A DNA stretch of 64,000 nucleotides from the NCBI GenBank assembly GCA_051004015.1, contig JBPCKT010000148.1:34559-98558 (forward strand), in the 5' to 3' direction. A model generated the notes under the pieces. The model saw only the letters and a program-made list of their open reading frames with translations. It had not been told where the DNA came from and made no database searches. The translations under genes were made by a program, and so were the position numbers. The number at the start of each line of letters is the position of its first letter. Positions within the stretch are counted from its first letter, which is position 1. Below are positions 25,785-33,682 of this stretch, one piece after another. The stretch is from SXOA01 sp051004015 (GTDB lineage Bacteria > Planctomycetota > Planctomycetia > Pirellulales > Pirellulaceae).

Positions 25785-27446
25785 CTAGGGGCCGCAGGCG
25801 ATTTGCTCGGTGGCCTGGACGTAGTGGTCGGTGACGGGGTAGTTGCGGAAGCGGATGCTGTAATACTCCTCGAACCACTCGCGGATGTGGTCCTCGGCCG
25901 ATTTGTCGTAGGCGGGGGCGACGTGGAGGGTCTTGCCGAGGAAGTTCTCGCGAATGTCCCCTTCCTCGACGAGGATGCGGCCCGATTTGATGACGTACCG
26001 CGGCAGCTCGAACATGGTTTCCTTGTTCTCGTGCGAGGTATAGATGGTGATGTCAGCGTCGGCTCCGGGGCCCAGGTGTCCCTTGTGGGCCAGGCCAAGG
26101 ATGCGGGCGGGGCCGGCCCGGGTGATGATGGCGATTTCGTTCAGGGTGTACTCGCGGTTCAGGTCCGCAAGCTGGCAGCGTTCGCGGATGAGGGGGTTGC
26201 AGGTCTTGAGGATGTCCTGCCGGTAGGTCCGGTCCATGAGCATGCGGATGATTTGCGGATAGGCCAGGAACGAGCCGCCGTTCGGATGGTCGGTGCTCAT
26301 CACGACTCGCCAGGGGTCCGTGACAAGCAGATACCATTCCAGGCCGATGGCCCATTGCAGCGAGTGGACAATGCTCTTGTTGCGATACTTGATGGGCGCG
26401 ATGCCGCAGCCGGCTTCCATCTCGGTGTCGGAGCTGAACCACTTGGTGCCGTAGATGTTGGCCAGGTAGTAACCCAGGGGGCCGTCGCCGGTCATGCTCG
26501 TCGTTTCGCCGAACAGGACCTGGCCGACGTCCACTGTGACGTTGGGATGGCTGTTGACGTAGTCCGCCAGCGGCTGGACCTTGCTGTTGAAGGTGTTTTC
26601 GTCCGCGTCGCCGCCGCCGTAGCTGTGAAACTGGATATGGGTGATGTGCCCCTTGTGCCCTTCCAGGGCCTGCATCGTTTCGAGCGTGGTGGTCCAATTG
26701 CCGGGCATGCCCAGGTTGTTGGCATGGATGTGGACCGGGTGCGGCAGCTTCAACTCGCCCGCGGCTTGGGCCAAGCTGGTGATGATCTGCCGCGGGGAGA
26801 CGTTGAAATGGTCGACGTTGGAATCGATGTTGGCGACGTTGCCGCTGGCGTGATGCTTCCAGACTTCGACCCCGCCGGGGTTGACGAGCTTGGGGGCGTA
26901 GGCCTTGGCCGACGAGAGGAGCCACGCCATGAACGCCTTGAGCCGCTCGGGCTCTTTGTCGCGGATGGAGTTCATCACGTAGTGATTGTTTCCCATCAGG
27001 ACATAGAAGCCTTTGTCGATGCAGGGGGTATCCTCGAATTCCTCGTGGGTGTGGCGGGCGGCCAGCGGTGGAACGGCGGCATCGAAGGCGGTGGTGTAGC
27101 CCATTCCGGCGTATTTGTAGCCGGTGGCGAAGGTGCTGGGGACGCTTCCCATGGTGCCGGAGTGGGTGATAGCAGTCCGCTCGATTTTCTCCCCCTTCCT
27201 CTTTTCCTCCGGCCGCATCTTGCGGGCCGCGTTGACCTTCGGCCCGGCGATATGGCAGTGCATATCGATGCCGCCGGGCATGATGACGAGCCCCGAGGCG
27301 TTGAGGCTGCGAGTCGGTTTGACACCGAGTTCTGTCGGCGGCTCCACGATCTTTCCATCCCGAAGCCAGAGGTCTTTCACCTGGCCGTCGATGTTGTTGG
27401 CCGGGTCATAGACATAGCCGCCGGAGATGAGGAAGTATTCAGACAT
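25785..27446 (-). CDS. fhcA: Formylmethanofuran dehydrogenase / formyltransferase-hydrolase subunit A (FhcA-like amidohydrolase)
   Basis: 553 residues from the ATG at 27446 (MSEYFLISGG), which fits the family; an upstream in-frame ATG at 27482 would add 12 residues. Amidohydrolase metal-binding motifs are PGGIDMHCHIAGPKVNAAR near residue 65 and HPVHIHANNLGMPGNW further on, with VVMSTDHPNGG later. The FmdA-type signature ALEGHKGHITHIQFHSYGG is clear. In bacteria with the H4MPT pathway, FhcABCD moves formyl groups between methanopterin, methanofuran and formate in the cytoplasm. The B, C and D subunits are not in this window. The next gene upstream encodes an unrelated VOC protein. Confidence 0.92.
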   Translation of the reverse strand: MSEYFLISGGYVYDPANNIDGQVKDLWLRDGKIVEPPTELGVKPTRSLNASGLVIMPGGIDMHCHIAGPKVNAARKMRPEEKRKGEKIERTAITHSGTMGSVPSTFATGYKYAGMGYTTAFDAAVPPLAARHTHEEFEDTPCIDKGFYVLMGNNHYVMNSIRDKEPERLKAFMAWLLSSAKAYAPKLVNPGGVEVWKHHASGNVANIDSNVDHFNVSPRQIITSLAQAAGELKLPHPVHIHANNLGMPGNWTTTLETMQALEGHKGHITHIQFHSYGGGDADENTFNSKVQPLADYVNSHPNVTVDVGQVLFGETTSMTGDGPLGYYLANIYGTKWFSSDTEMEAGCGIAPIKYRNKSIVHSLQWAIGLEWYLLVTDPWRVVMSTDHPNGGSFLAYPQIIRMLMDRTYRQDILKTCNPLIRERCQLADLNREYTLNEIAIITRAGPARILGLAHKGHLGPGADADITIYTSHENKETMFELPRYVIKSGRILVEEGDIRENFLGKTLHVAPAYDKSAEDHIREWFEEYYSIRFRNYPVTDHYVQATEQIACGP

Positions 27447-27535
27447 GGGGACCATCATCCCGGCGGAGGTACAGGGGGACAAGGCGGGAGCCTTGGAAGT
27501 AGGCTGGGCTTTCTAGCCCGTCCCCGTGCAAAGAT

Positions 27536-27564
27536 GGACGGCCTGGGAAGGCCATCCGACGAAG
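27536..27564. repeat. 29-bp REP-like element, copy 1
   Basis: GGACGGCCTGGGAAGGCCAT followed by CCGACGAAG. It differs by one or two bases from the copy at 53079-53107 and by a few from that at 61526-61554. A looser palindrome (GGCTGGGCTTTCTAGCCCGTCC) precedes it at about 27502-27523. Confidence 0.8.
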
Positions 27565-27566
27565 TT

Positions 27567-27959
27567 CTAGGGCTGGAACAGCGCGCACCCTGCCCCTGCC
27601 GGATCGCGGATGACGCAGAACGTGCCGCCCGAGAGCGGGCGAGGGGCGACGAGGATCTGGCCCCCCAGCTCGACGCAGCGGGTGGCGGAAGCGGCGACGT
27701 CGGCCACGATGATGTAGATCAGCCATTGCGGCGGAATGTCGGCATTGCTGCCGCGAGCATGGCAGATGCCGGCGATGCTCTCGCCGCTGGCCGGCTGAAG
27801 CATCTCGAAATCGCTATAGCCGCCGAGATCCACCGCGCTCGATTTCCAGCCGACGACTTGCTCGTAAAAGGCCCGGACGGAGTCCGCATCCGACACGGTC
27901 AAATCGTGCCAGGCAATGGTTCCGACAGCGGGTGTTGCGGGTTCATTCGAAGTAGTCAT
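27567..27959 (-). CDS. VOC-family (glyoxalase/bleomycin-resistance fold) protein
   Basis: 130 residues. A VOC module of beta-alpha-beta-beta-beta units is visible: GTIAWHDLTVSDADSVRAFY with YEQVVGWKSS, then WLIYIIVADVAASATRCVEL and GGTFCVIRDPAGAGCALFQP at the C terminus. Such proteins bind a metal through His/Glu side chains or act as binding or resistance proteins; the substrate is not predictable. It is three bases from the PIN-TRAM gene and upstream of fhcA on the same strand, so the three may form one transcript. Confidence 0.87.
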   Translation of the reverse strand: MTTSNEPATPAVGTIAWHDLTVSDADSVRAFYEQVVGWKSSAVDLGGYSDFEMLQPASGESIAGICHARGSNADIPPQWLIYIIVADVAASATRCVELGGQILVAPRPLSGGTFCVIRDPAGAGCALFQP

Positions 27960-27962
27960 GGT

Positions 27963-28979
27963 TCACGCACCCGGAGCATGGCGGCCAAAGATCATTCGCC
28001 CGGCGCTGGTTTGGAGGACGCTGGTGACGGCAACTTTCACTTCCTTGCCGATGTGCTCGCGGCCCCCCTCCACCACGATCATCGTGCCGTCATCGAGATA
28101 GCCGATGCCTTGCCCCAACTCCTCGCCCGGTTTGACGATCCGGACGTCGAAGGACTCGCCGGGCAGGAAGACCGGCTTGAGGGAGTTGGCGATGTCGTTG
28201 AGATTGATGACCGGCACGTTCTGCAGCTTGGCGACCTTGTTCAGGTTGTAATCGCCGGTGACGACCTTTCCTTCCAGGTGCTTGGCCAACAGGACCAGCT
28301 TCATGTCCACCGGTTGGCCGGCCATTTCCGGGGTTTCGCGGTCGTAGATTTTCAGGTCCACCCCCTGGCTGCTCCGCAAGCGGTTGAGGACGTCCAGCCC
28401 CCGCCGGCCGCGGGCGCGGCGGAGCTTGTCCGCGGAGTCGGCAATGTTTTGGAGCTCCGAGAGCACGAACCTGGGCATGATGAGTTGATTGTCCAGAATG
28501 TTGGTCTCCACCAGGTCGGCGATGCGGCCGTCGATAACCACGCTGGTATCCAGAATGTAAGGCTTAAGCCCCTTGACCTCTTTGGAAAACTCGACGTAAG
28601 GAATGATGAAGCGAAAGTCGTCTTTCGTTTGCAGGAGCAGGCTGATGCAGGAGTAGCAGAGGACCATGCCGAGAATCAGCTTGGTCACATTGCGACCTTC
28701 TTCGTCCGGCCCCGAGAACAAGGGCTCCAGAGCCAGGGAAAGTATGAAAGTGAGAAATACGCCAACCAGCAGCCCAAAATAAACCGCAGAAATCGTGTCG
28801 ATCTGCTTGCGGGGCAAAAAGATGTCCGCGGCAATGATGCCTCCAGCCAGCGTTGTGGTCCCTATGAACGCCAGCCAGGGGAGCCAGGGGGAACCTGTCT
28901 TATCCACGATGCGGATGAGATAGCTGGCAATCCCGATGGCCACCAGCATGAAAACGCTGCGGAGAATGAGGAGCGGCAT
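27963..28979 (-). CDS. PIN/TRAM-domain integral membrane protein (YacL-like)
   Basis: 338 residues from the ATG at 28979 (MPLLILRSVFML), chosen because it opens the first membrane helix. Four hydrophobic segments fill residues about 1-115. A PIN domain follows (YILDTSVVIDGRIADL, VVTGDYNLNKVA with the usual acidic residues), then a C-terminal TRAM domain (GIGYLDDGTMIVVEGG). The family resembles Bacillus YacL and is a predicted membrane-tethered RNA-binding nuclease. Members often lie near housekeeping genes. The acpP gene is divergent from it. Confidence 0.92.
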   Translation of the reverse strand: MPLLILRSVFMLVAIGIASYLIRIVDKTGSPWLPWLAFIGTTTLAGGIIAADIFLPRKQIDTISAVYFGLLVGVFLTFILSLALEPLFSGPDEEGRNVTKLILGMVLCYSCISLLLQTKDDFRFIIPYVEFSKEVKGLKPYILDTSVVIDGRIADLVETNILDNQLIMPRFVLSELQNIADSADKLRRARGRRGLDVLNRLRSSQGVDLKIYDRETPEMAGQPVDMKLVLLAKHLEGKVVTGDYNLNKVAKLQNVPVINLNDIANSLKPVFLPGESFDVRIVKPGEELGQGIGYLDDGTMIVVEGGREHIGKEVKVAVTSVLQTSAGRMIFGRHAPGA

Positions 28980-29149
28980 AGGGATCCGAATGATGGGCGC
29001 GGAAAATGGCCCCTCGCACGCTGGGGCGGGAAAACCGCCAGTATAATCCTTACGACCGCGCGAAACAGGGCGCAGCACTTGCCGCTCACTTGGGGCGGAG
29101 GGGTGACCCCGAACGGGGGAAAGTCGCGGCCGCCACCGGCTTACCTATC

Positions 29150-29179
29150 TTGACCTTTCCGCGAATCATGCTTTATCCT
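29150..29179 (+). promoter_or_regulatory. Candidate sigma-70 promoter for acpP
   Basis: TTGACC (29150-29155), an 18-base spacer and TATCCT (29174-29179). The predicted leader to the acpP start is about 88 bases. Match by eye only. Confidence 0.4.
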
Positions 29180-29273
29180 GTTTGGTTTGACCGGCTCGTC
29201 GATTTGCAGACATTTCCCGGGCACACTCCGCGGCTTCGGCTTGCGGTTCAACCATTCTAGGAGGACGGCGCAA

Positions 29274-29513
29274 GTGGCATCCGTCGCAGAACGCGTTACC
29301 GACATCGTCGCCGAGCAACTCGGCGTTGACAAAGAGAAAATCACGCCCGAAACCTCGTTTGTGAACGACCTGGGGGCTGATTCGCTCGACACCGTGGAGC
29401 TGGTGATGGAACTCGAGGAAGAGTTCGACATCAATATTCCCGACGACGCAGCGGAAAAGATTCAGACCGTCGGCCAGGCTATCAAGTTCATCGAGGAAGC
29501 TCAGAACGCTTAG
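29274..29513 (+). CDS. acpP: Acyl carrier protein
   Basis: 79 residues from the GTG at 29274, which has AGGAGGA (from 29259) at correct spacing; the longer upstream reading has no such signal. The phosphopantetheine attachment site is GADSLDTVELVMELE, with Ser as the modified residue. The remaining helices (VAERVTDIVAEQLGVD, FDINIPDDAAEKIQTVGQA) are standard for ACP. It carries acyl chains in fatty-acid synthesis in the cytoplasm and is followed by fabF on the same strand. Confidence 0.95.
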   Translation: MASVAERVTDIVAEQLGVDKEKITPETSFVNDLGADSLDTVELVMELEEEFDINIPDDAAEKIQTVGQAIKFIEEAQNA

Positions 29514-29691
29514 CCCGGCGCTATTCCGAGCTGGGGGCTCCTCGGATCCACGCTGCCATCCCGACTAACATGGGGCCTGGAACCGCTGCCGCACCAGGGC
29601 TGCCGGATCACCGTTCCGCGCGCCCGCCTTGGAACAAGTCCGCACGTGATTCGGTCCCACTGCACCAGGTTTTCCGGCATGGTTTATTAGC

Positions 29692-30942
29692 ATGAAACGT
29701 CGCGTGGTAATCACCGGGCTAGGTGTCGTCACCTCCCTCAGTTGCAACGTGGAAGATTTGTGGCGGCGGCTCTGCGCGGGTGAGAGCGGCGTGCATGCGC
29801 TAACGACCATCAACACCGAGCCGCTGAAAATCAAGTTCGGCGGCGATGTCCGCGACTGGAACCCGGAACAGTGGCCGGACGCTTTTCAAGACCGCAAGGA
29901 GATCAAGCGAGTGGACCGCTTTACCCAGTTCGCCATGGTCGCCGGGTATGACGCGGTGAAAGATTCCGGCCTCGACTTTGGCCAGGAGAACGCGCACCGC
30001 TGCGGCGTCATCCTCGGCAGCGGTATCGGCGGGCTGCACGAGATTGAAGACCAGGTCGTCCGCATGACGCAAAAGGGGCACGACCGGGTGTCCCCCTTTC
30101 TGGTCCCCAAGATGATGCTCAACGCGGCCGGCGGCAACCTTTCCATGCGGTACGGCCTGAAGGGCATTAACTACACAGTCGCCACGGCTTGTGCCAGCGC
30201 GAACAATGGCATTGGCAACGCCTTCCGCACCATCCAGCACGGCGATGCCGACGTGCTCATTACCGGTGGCACCGAGTCTTCCATCACTGAAATGGCACTC
30301 GCCGGTTTTCAGAATATGAAAGCCCTCTCCACGCGGAACGACGACCCGCAGCGCGCCAGCCGCCCGTTTGACGCCGAGCGGGACGGCTTTGTGCTGGCCG
30401 AGGGAGCAGGCATCTTGGTGATTGAAGAACTGGAGCGAGCGCGGGCTCGCGGCGCCCGCATTTACTCCGAAATCCTCGGCTTCGGCGCGAGCGCCGATGC
30501 CGGCCACATCACCCAGCCGGACCAGCAGGGGAGCGGCGCCGCTGCCGCCATGAGCCTGGCCTTGTCGGACGGTAAGCTAAATCCCTCGGACGTGGGCTAC
30601 ATCAGCGCTCACGGCACCAGCACTCCGCTTGGAGATGCCGCGGAGACGAATGCCATCAAGGGCGTATTCCAGGAGCAGGCCCGGCACGTCAGCATCTCGA
30701 GCATCAAGAGCCATCTGGGGCACACGCTCGGGGCCTGCGGGGGGATTGCTCTCGTGGCGTGCGTGAAGTCCCTGCAAACCGGCGTCATCCCGCCCACCAT
30801 CAACCTTGAGAATCCCGATCCGGTCTGCGACCTGGACTATACCCCGAAAACGGCCCGCGAAAAGAACTATCGCGTGGCCCTGAGCAACAGCTTTGGATTC
30901 GGCGGGCACAATGCGTGCGTCGTCATTGGAAAGTTAGCTTAG
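29692..30942 (+). CDS. fabF: Beta-ketoacyl-[acyl-carrier-protein] synthase II
   Basis: 416 residues. Catalytic Cys167 lies in VATACASANNGIGNA; the two active-site histidines are in HGTSTPLGDAAE and KSHLGHTLGACGG. The N terminus is RRVVITGLGVVTS and the C terminus NSFGFGGHNACVV. FabF extends acyl-ACP with malonyl-ACP in fatty-acid elongation, matching acpP 178 bases upstream. No ribosome site is evident before the ATG (GGTTTATTAGC). A 58-bp hairpin at the stop codon is its likely terminator. Confidence 0.96.
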   Translation: MKRRVVITGLGVVTSLSCNVEDLWRRLCAGESGVHALTTINTEPLKIKFGGDVRDWNPEQWPDAFQDRKEIKRVDRFTQFAMVAGYDAVKDSGLDFGQENAHRCGVILGSGIGGLHEIEDQVVRMTQKGHDRVSPFLVPKMMLNAAGGNLSMRYGLKGINYTVATACASANNGIGNAFRTIQHGDADVLITGGTESSITEMALAGFQNMKALSTRNDDPQRASRPFDAERDGFVLAEGAGILVIEELERARARGARIYSEILGFGASADAGHITQPDQQGSGAAAAMSLALSDGKLNPSDVGYISAHGTSTPLGDAAETNAIKGVFQEQARHVSISSIKSHLGHTLGACGGIALVACVKSLQTGVIPPTINLENPDPVCDLDYTPKTAREKNYRVALSNSFGFGGHNACVVIGKLA

Positions 30943-30993
30943 CCCCCGCGTCCACGCGGGGAATGCACACCGCGTGGACGCGGCGGCTAAGCT
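30936..30993. terminator. Bidirectional terminator hairpin between fabF and the TIGR03067 gene
   Basis: AGCTTAGCC...CCGCGTCCACGCGG pairs with CCGCGTGGACGCGG...GGCTAAGCT. The stem covers the fabF stop codon and ends one base before the opposing stop codon. There is no clear T-run on either side, so termination strength is uncertain. Confidence 0.7.
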
Positions 30994-31473
30994 CTATTTC
31001 ACCTTCTTAAAGGTGAGCAGCAGCACCCCGCTGCCTGCTTTGGATTCCAAGGCGCTCGGACGCTTTCCTTTCGCCGGCTGGTCGCCGTCCATCTGAAAGC
31101 AAAACTTGAATGTCTCTCCGTCCACGGAGTACAGCCCCTCGAGCAGCTTCGTGCCGTCCTTCAGTTCTTCCGCTTTCTCGGCCACGTCCATCAACTTCGG
31201 CGTGGTTGTGACATCCAATTTGATAAACCGCTTCTGAGGGGTGAAGTTCGGGTCGCTCCCGGTGATCTCCATGTTCTCGTCCTTGAATTCGAGCTTGATC
31301 CCCAGCTTGAGCACGTCTGCCTGCTCCTCGCCGTCCTTCTGGCAAGCCGTCACCTCCCACTTCCCTTCCAGAGCCTTCAGCCCAGCCTTGAGAGCATCCT
31401 CATCCGCTCCCGGTGACGCGGAAAACATGGTCAGCAGGAAAACCAGGACTCCCAAGACTTGCAGCGGACGCAT
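30994..31473 (-). CDS. TIGR03067-domain exported protein
   Basis: 159 residues from the ATG at 31473, with GGGAG seven bases upstream. The signal peptide is MRPLQVLGVLVFLLTMFSAS followed by PGA. The mature part starts LKALEGKWEVTACQKDGEE, the W-containing opening typical of the planctomycete TIGR03067 domain (a lipocalin-like beta barrel). It continues with KRFIKLDVTTTPK and LEGLYSVDGETFKFCFQ. The function of the family is unknown. It is a single gene, convergent with fabF. Confidence 0.88.
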   Translation of the reverse strand: MRPLQVLGVLVFLLTMFSASPGADEDALKAGLKALEGKWEVTACQKDGEEQADVLKLGIKLEFKDENMEITGSDPNFTPQKRFIKLDVTTTPKLMDVAEKAEELKDGTKLLEGLYSVDGETFKFCFQMDGDQPAKGKRPSALESKAGSGVLLLTFKKVK

Positions 31474-31642
31474 AACGGTTCTCCCAAGGAATGTGAGGAG
31501 GCAGGAAAGCGAAAAGGACGAATGCCCGTGCGTCATTGTAAGGGCGCTTAAAAAGGCATTCCAGCCGACCCGCGAGGGCGGAGGCTGCGTATTATACTGC
31601 TTCTGCCCTGGAGTTCTTTTACTTTGATTGTTTGGCGAAACC

Positions 31643-32617
31643 GTGAAGCAAGTCCTTGTCACCGGCGGAGCGGGTTTTATCGGCTCCCACTTGACCGAAG
31701 TCCTGCTTGCCCGCGGGGATCGCGTGACGGTGGTCGACGACGAATCGACCGGCAAGTTCGAAAACCTGTCCGGCGTCCGCAAACATCCCAGCCTTCAGAT
31801 TGTCCGCGGCAGCGTCAGCGATGCGGCGCTCATTCATTCATTGCTGGAGGGGGTGCAGGTCGTTTACCACCTGGCAGCCGCCGTCGGCGTGGCGCTGATT
31901 GCCCGCGAGCCGCTGCTGACCATCGAGCGCAACATCTACCCCACCCAGCTCCTCCTCGATGAAATCCGGGCGCGGCACAAGACCGGGCAGAGCATCCGCT
32001 TCTTTCTCGCCAGCACCAGCGAAGTTTACGGCAAGAACCCCAAGGCGGTTTGGGACGAGGAGGACGACCTGGTATTCGGGGCCACAACCCGCCCCCGCTG
32101 GTCTTACGGAGCCTCCAAAGCCATCGACGAATTCCTCACGCTGGCCTGCGCCCGTCAGTTCGGTATGCCGGTCGTGATTGCCCGGTTCTTCAACGTCGTC
32201 GGTCCCCGGCAGACCGGAACGTATGGCATGGTCCTGCCGCGGTTCGTGGATGCCGCACTTGCCGGCCAGCCCCTCGTCGTGCATGACGACGGCCGCCAGG
32301 TCCGCTGCTTCGCCCACGTGGCCGACGTCGTCGGAGCCGTCGTCAAGCTCATGGATAGTGATGCATCCCTGGGGCGAATCTTCAACATCGGCAGCGACCA
32401 GCCGGTCTCCATCCTCGATTTGGCAAATCGCGTCATTTCGCTGGCCGGCTCTTCATCGACCGTCCAGTTCCAGAGTTACACCCAGGCCTACGACAAGGAC
32501 TTCGAGGACATCCGCCACCGCGTCCCCGACCTCACCCGCCTTCGCCAGGCCATCGGCTACGTCCCCAAGTTCGACCTCGGCGGCATCATTCAGGATTGCA
32601 TCCGGGCTCAGAAATAG
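31643..32617 (+). CDS. NAD-dependent epimerase/dehydratase family protein (nucleotide-sugar SDR)
   Basis: 324 residues from a GTG at 31643, which places the NAD-binding motif VLVTGGAGFIGSHL at the very N terminus as usual; a TTG at 31628 would add five residues. The catalytic YxxxK is SYGASKAIDEF. ASTSEVYGKNP carries the active-site Ser/Thr region, and FNVVGPRQTGTYGMVLPRFV is the substrate-side motif of UDP-glucuronate decarboxylase / UDP-glucose epimerase-like extended SDRs. It probably makes a nucleotide sugar for surface polysaccharide; the substrate is not certain. No strong ribosome site is visible. Confidence 0.9.
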   Translation: MKQVLVTGGAGFIGSHLTEVLLARGDRVTVVDDESTGKFENLSGVRKHPSLQIVRGSVSDAALIHSLLEGVQVVYHLAAAVGVALIAREPLLTIERNIYPTQLLLDEIRARHKTGQSIRFFLASTSEVYGKNPKAVWDEEDDLVFGATTRPRWSYGASKAIDEFLTLACARQFGMPVVIARFFNVVGPRQTGTYGMVLPRFVDAALAGQPLVVHDDGRQVRCFAHVADVVGAVVKLMDSDASLGRIFNIGSDQPVSILDLANRVISLAGSSSTVQFQSYTQAYDKDFEDIRHRVPDLTRLRQAIGYVPKFDLGGIIQDCIRAQK

Positions 32618-32734
32618 ACCCCCATTTGTTTGGGCAGGCTGAAGCCTACCCCCACTTGCCGGTTGGCGAATCCGCGGTTTCTGACCATAATGAAGGGCTG
32701 CCCTAAGCTCCCACCTCTGCCATCCTCCTCCCCT

Positions 32735-33682
32735 ATGTCTCGCACTCAGCTTGGCCCGCTTGCCGCGGTTGTAATTGTTGTATTGCGGCTGGCGATTGGC
32801 GTGCATTTCCTGGCGGAAGGGCTGGATAAAGTCCGTGGGACCAAGCCGTTTTCATCGGCCGGCTTTCTGGGCAACGCAAAAGGGCCGCTCGCTCCGCTGT
32901 TCAAGGGGTTAGTCGCCGACCCCGATGGCCATCGCAAGCTGGATGCCGATGCCACGCTGGCCTACTGGACCAACTACCGGGATCGTGTTGCTCGTCATCA
33001 TGGCTTTGACGAAGACCAGGTGAAGCAAACCGAAGGCCTGCTGGCGAAATCGGAAGGGCGGCTGAACGACTTCTTCGCCGAGAATGAAGAGACGCTGGAC
33101 GAATACTACAAACAGCTTGAGCGGCGGGATGCCAATGCTGCCAAGCCGGAGCGGGCGGGAATGCAAACGCTGCAAACGCACGATGCCCGCATCGCTGGCG
33201 ACTGGATGAAGCTCAAGGGACAGCTCCTTTCGCAGATGGACGCTCTGTGGAAAAACGTAGAGACCGAGTTCAACAACGTCGCCACTTCCGAACAACGCGC
33301 CGCTGCCGGCGGACCGCTGCCGATTGGGAGGCTCTCGGCTCACGGGCCATCGTCCGAGTGCGTCGATGTCATCATTCCTTGGTTCGACCTCATCATCGGC
33401 CTCTGCCTGATTCTCGGCCTGTTCACGCGCACGGCGGCCATCATGGCCGGGTTGTTTCTGGCCTCGGTCTGCGCCTCGCAGTGGCCGGGATATCCCGGCG
33501 CGGCCCCCATCTACTATCAAACTATCGAAATGCTGGCTCTCTTCACCCTGGCGGCGGTGGGAGCTGGAAAAGTGGCGAGCGTCGATGCCCTGCTCTGCGG
33601 CTGCCGGCGGTTTTGCTGCCCGCCGAAGAGCGTTGCCGGAAATTCGGTTCGCCCCAGTCAAGCTACAGGAACCAAGCGATGA
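32735..33682 (+). CDS. DoxX-family membrane protein with a large soluble insert
   Basis: 315 residues from the ATG at 32735 (MSRTQLGPL). The first helix is AAVVIVVLRLAIGVHFLAEG. The remaining DoxX helices come only after about 150 polar residues: FDLIIGLCLILGLFTRTAAI, then AIMAGLFLASVCASQWPG and IEMLALFTLAAVGAGKVASV. The insert (FDEDQVKQTEGLLAKSEGRL and WMKLKGQLLSQMDALWKNV) is charged and helical. DoxX proteins are membrane components linked to quinone or thiol redox in some organisms. The stop overlaps the ATG of the oxidoreductase gene by four bases, so the two probably act together. Confidence 0.85.
   Translation: MSRTQLGPLAAVVIVVLRLAIGVHFLAEGLDKVRGTKPFSSAGFLGNAKGPLAPLFKGLVADPDGHRKLDADATLAYWTNYRDRVARHHGFDEDQVKQTEGLLAKSEGRLNDFFAENEETLDEYYKQLERRDANAAKPERAGMQTLQTHDARIAGDWMKLKGQLLSQMDALWKNVETEFNNVATSEQRAAAGGPLPIGRLSAHGPSSECVDVIIPWFDLIIGLCLILGLFTRTAAIMAGLFLASVCASQWPGYPGAAPIYYQTIEMLALFTLAAVGAGKVASVDALLCGCRRFCCPPKSVAGNSVRPSQATGTKR

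Noticed and set aside
25653..29153. 1166-codon open frame on the plus strand
   Set aside because: It lies antisense to fhcA, the VOC gene and the PIN-TRAM gene, which all have clear family motifs. Long antisense frames are expected in GC-rich coding DNA; no domain or ribosome site is seen.
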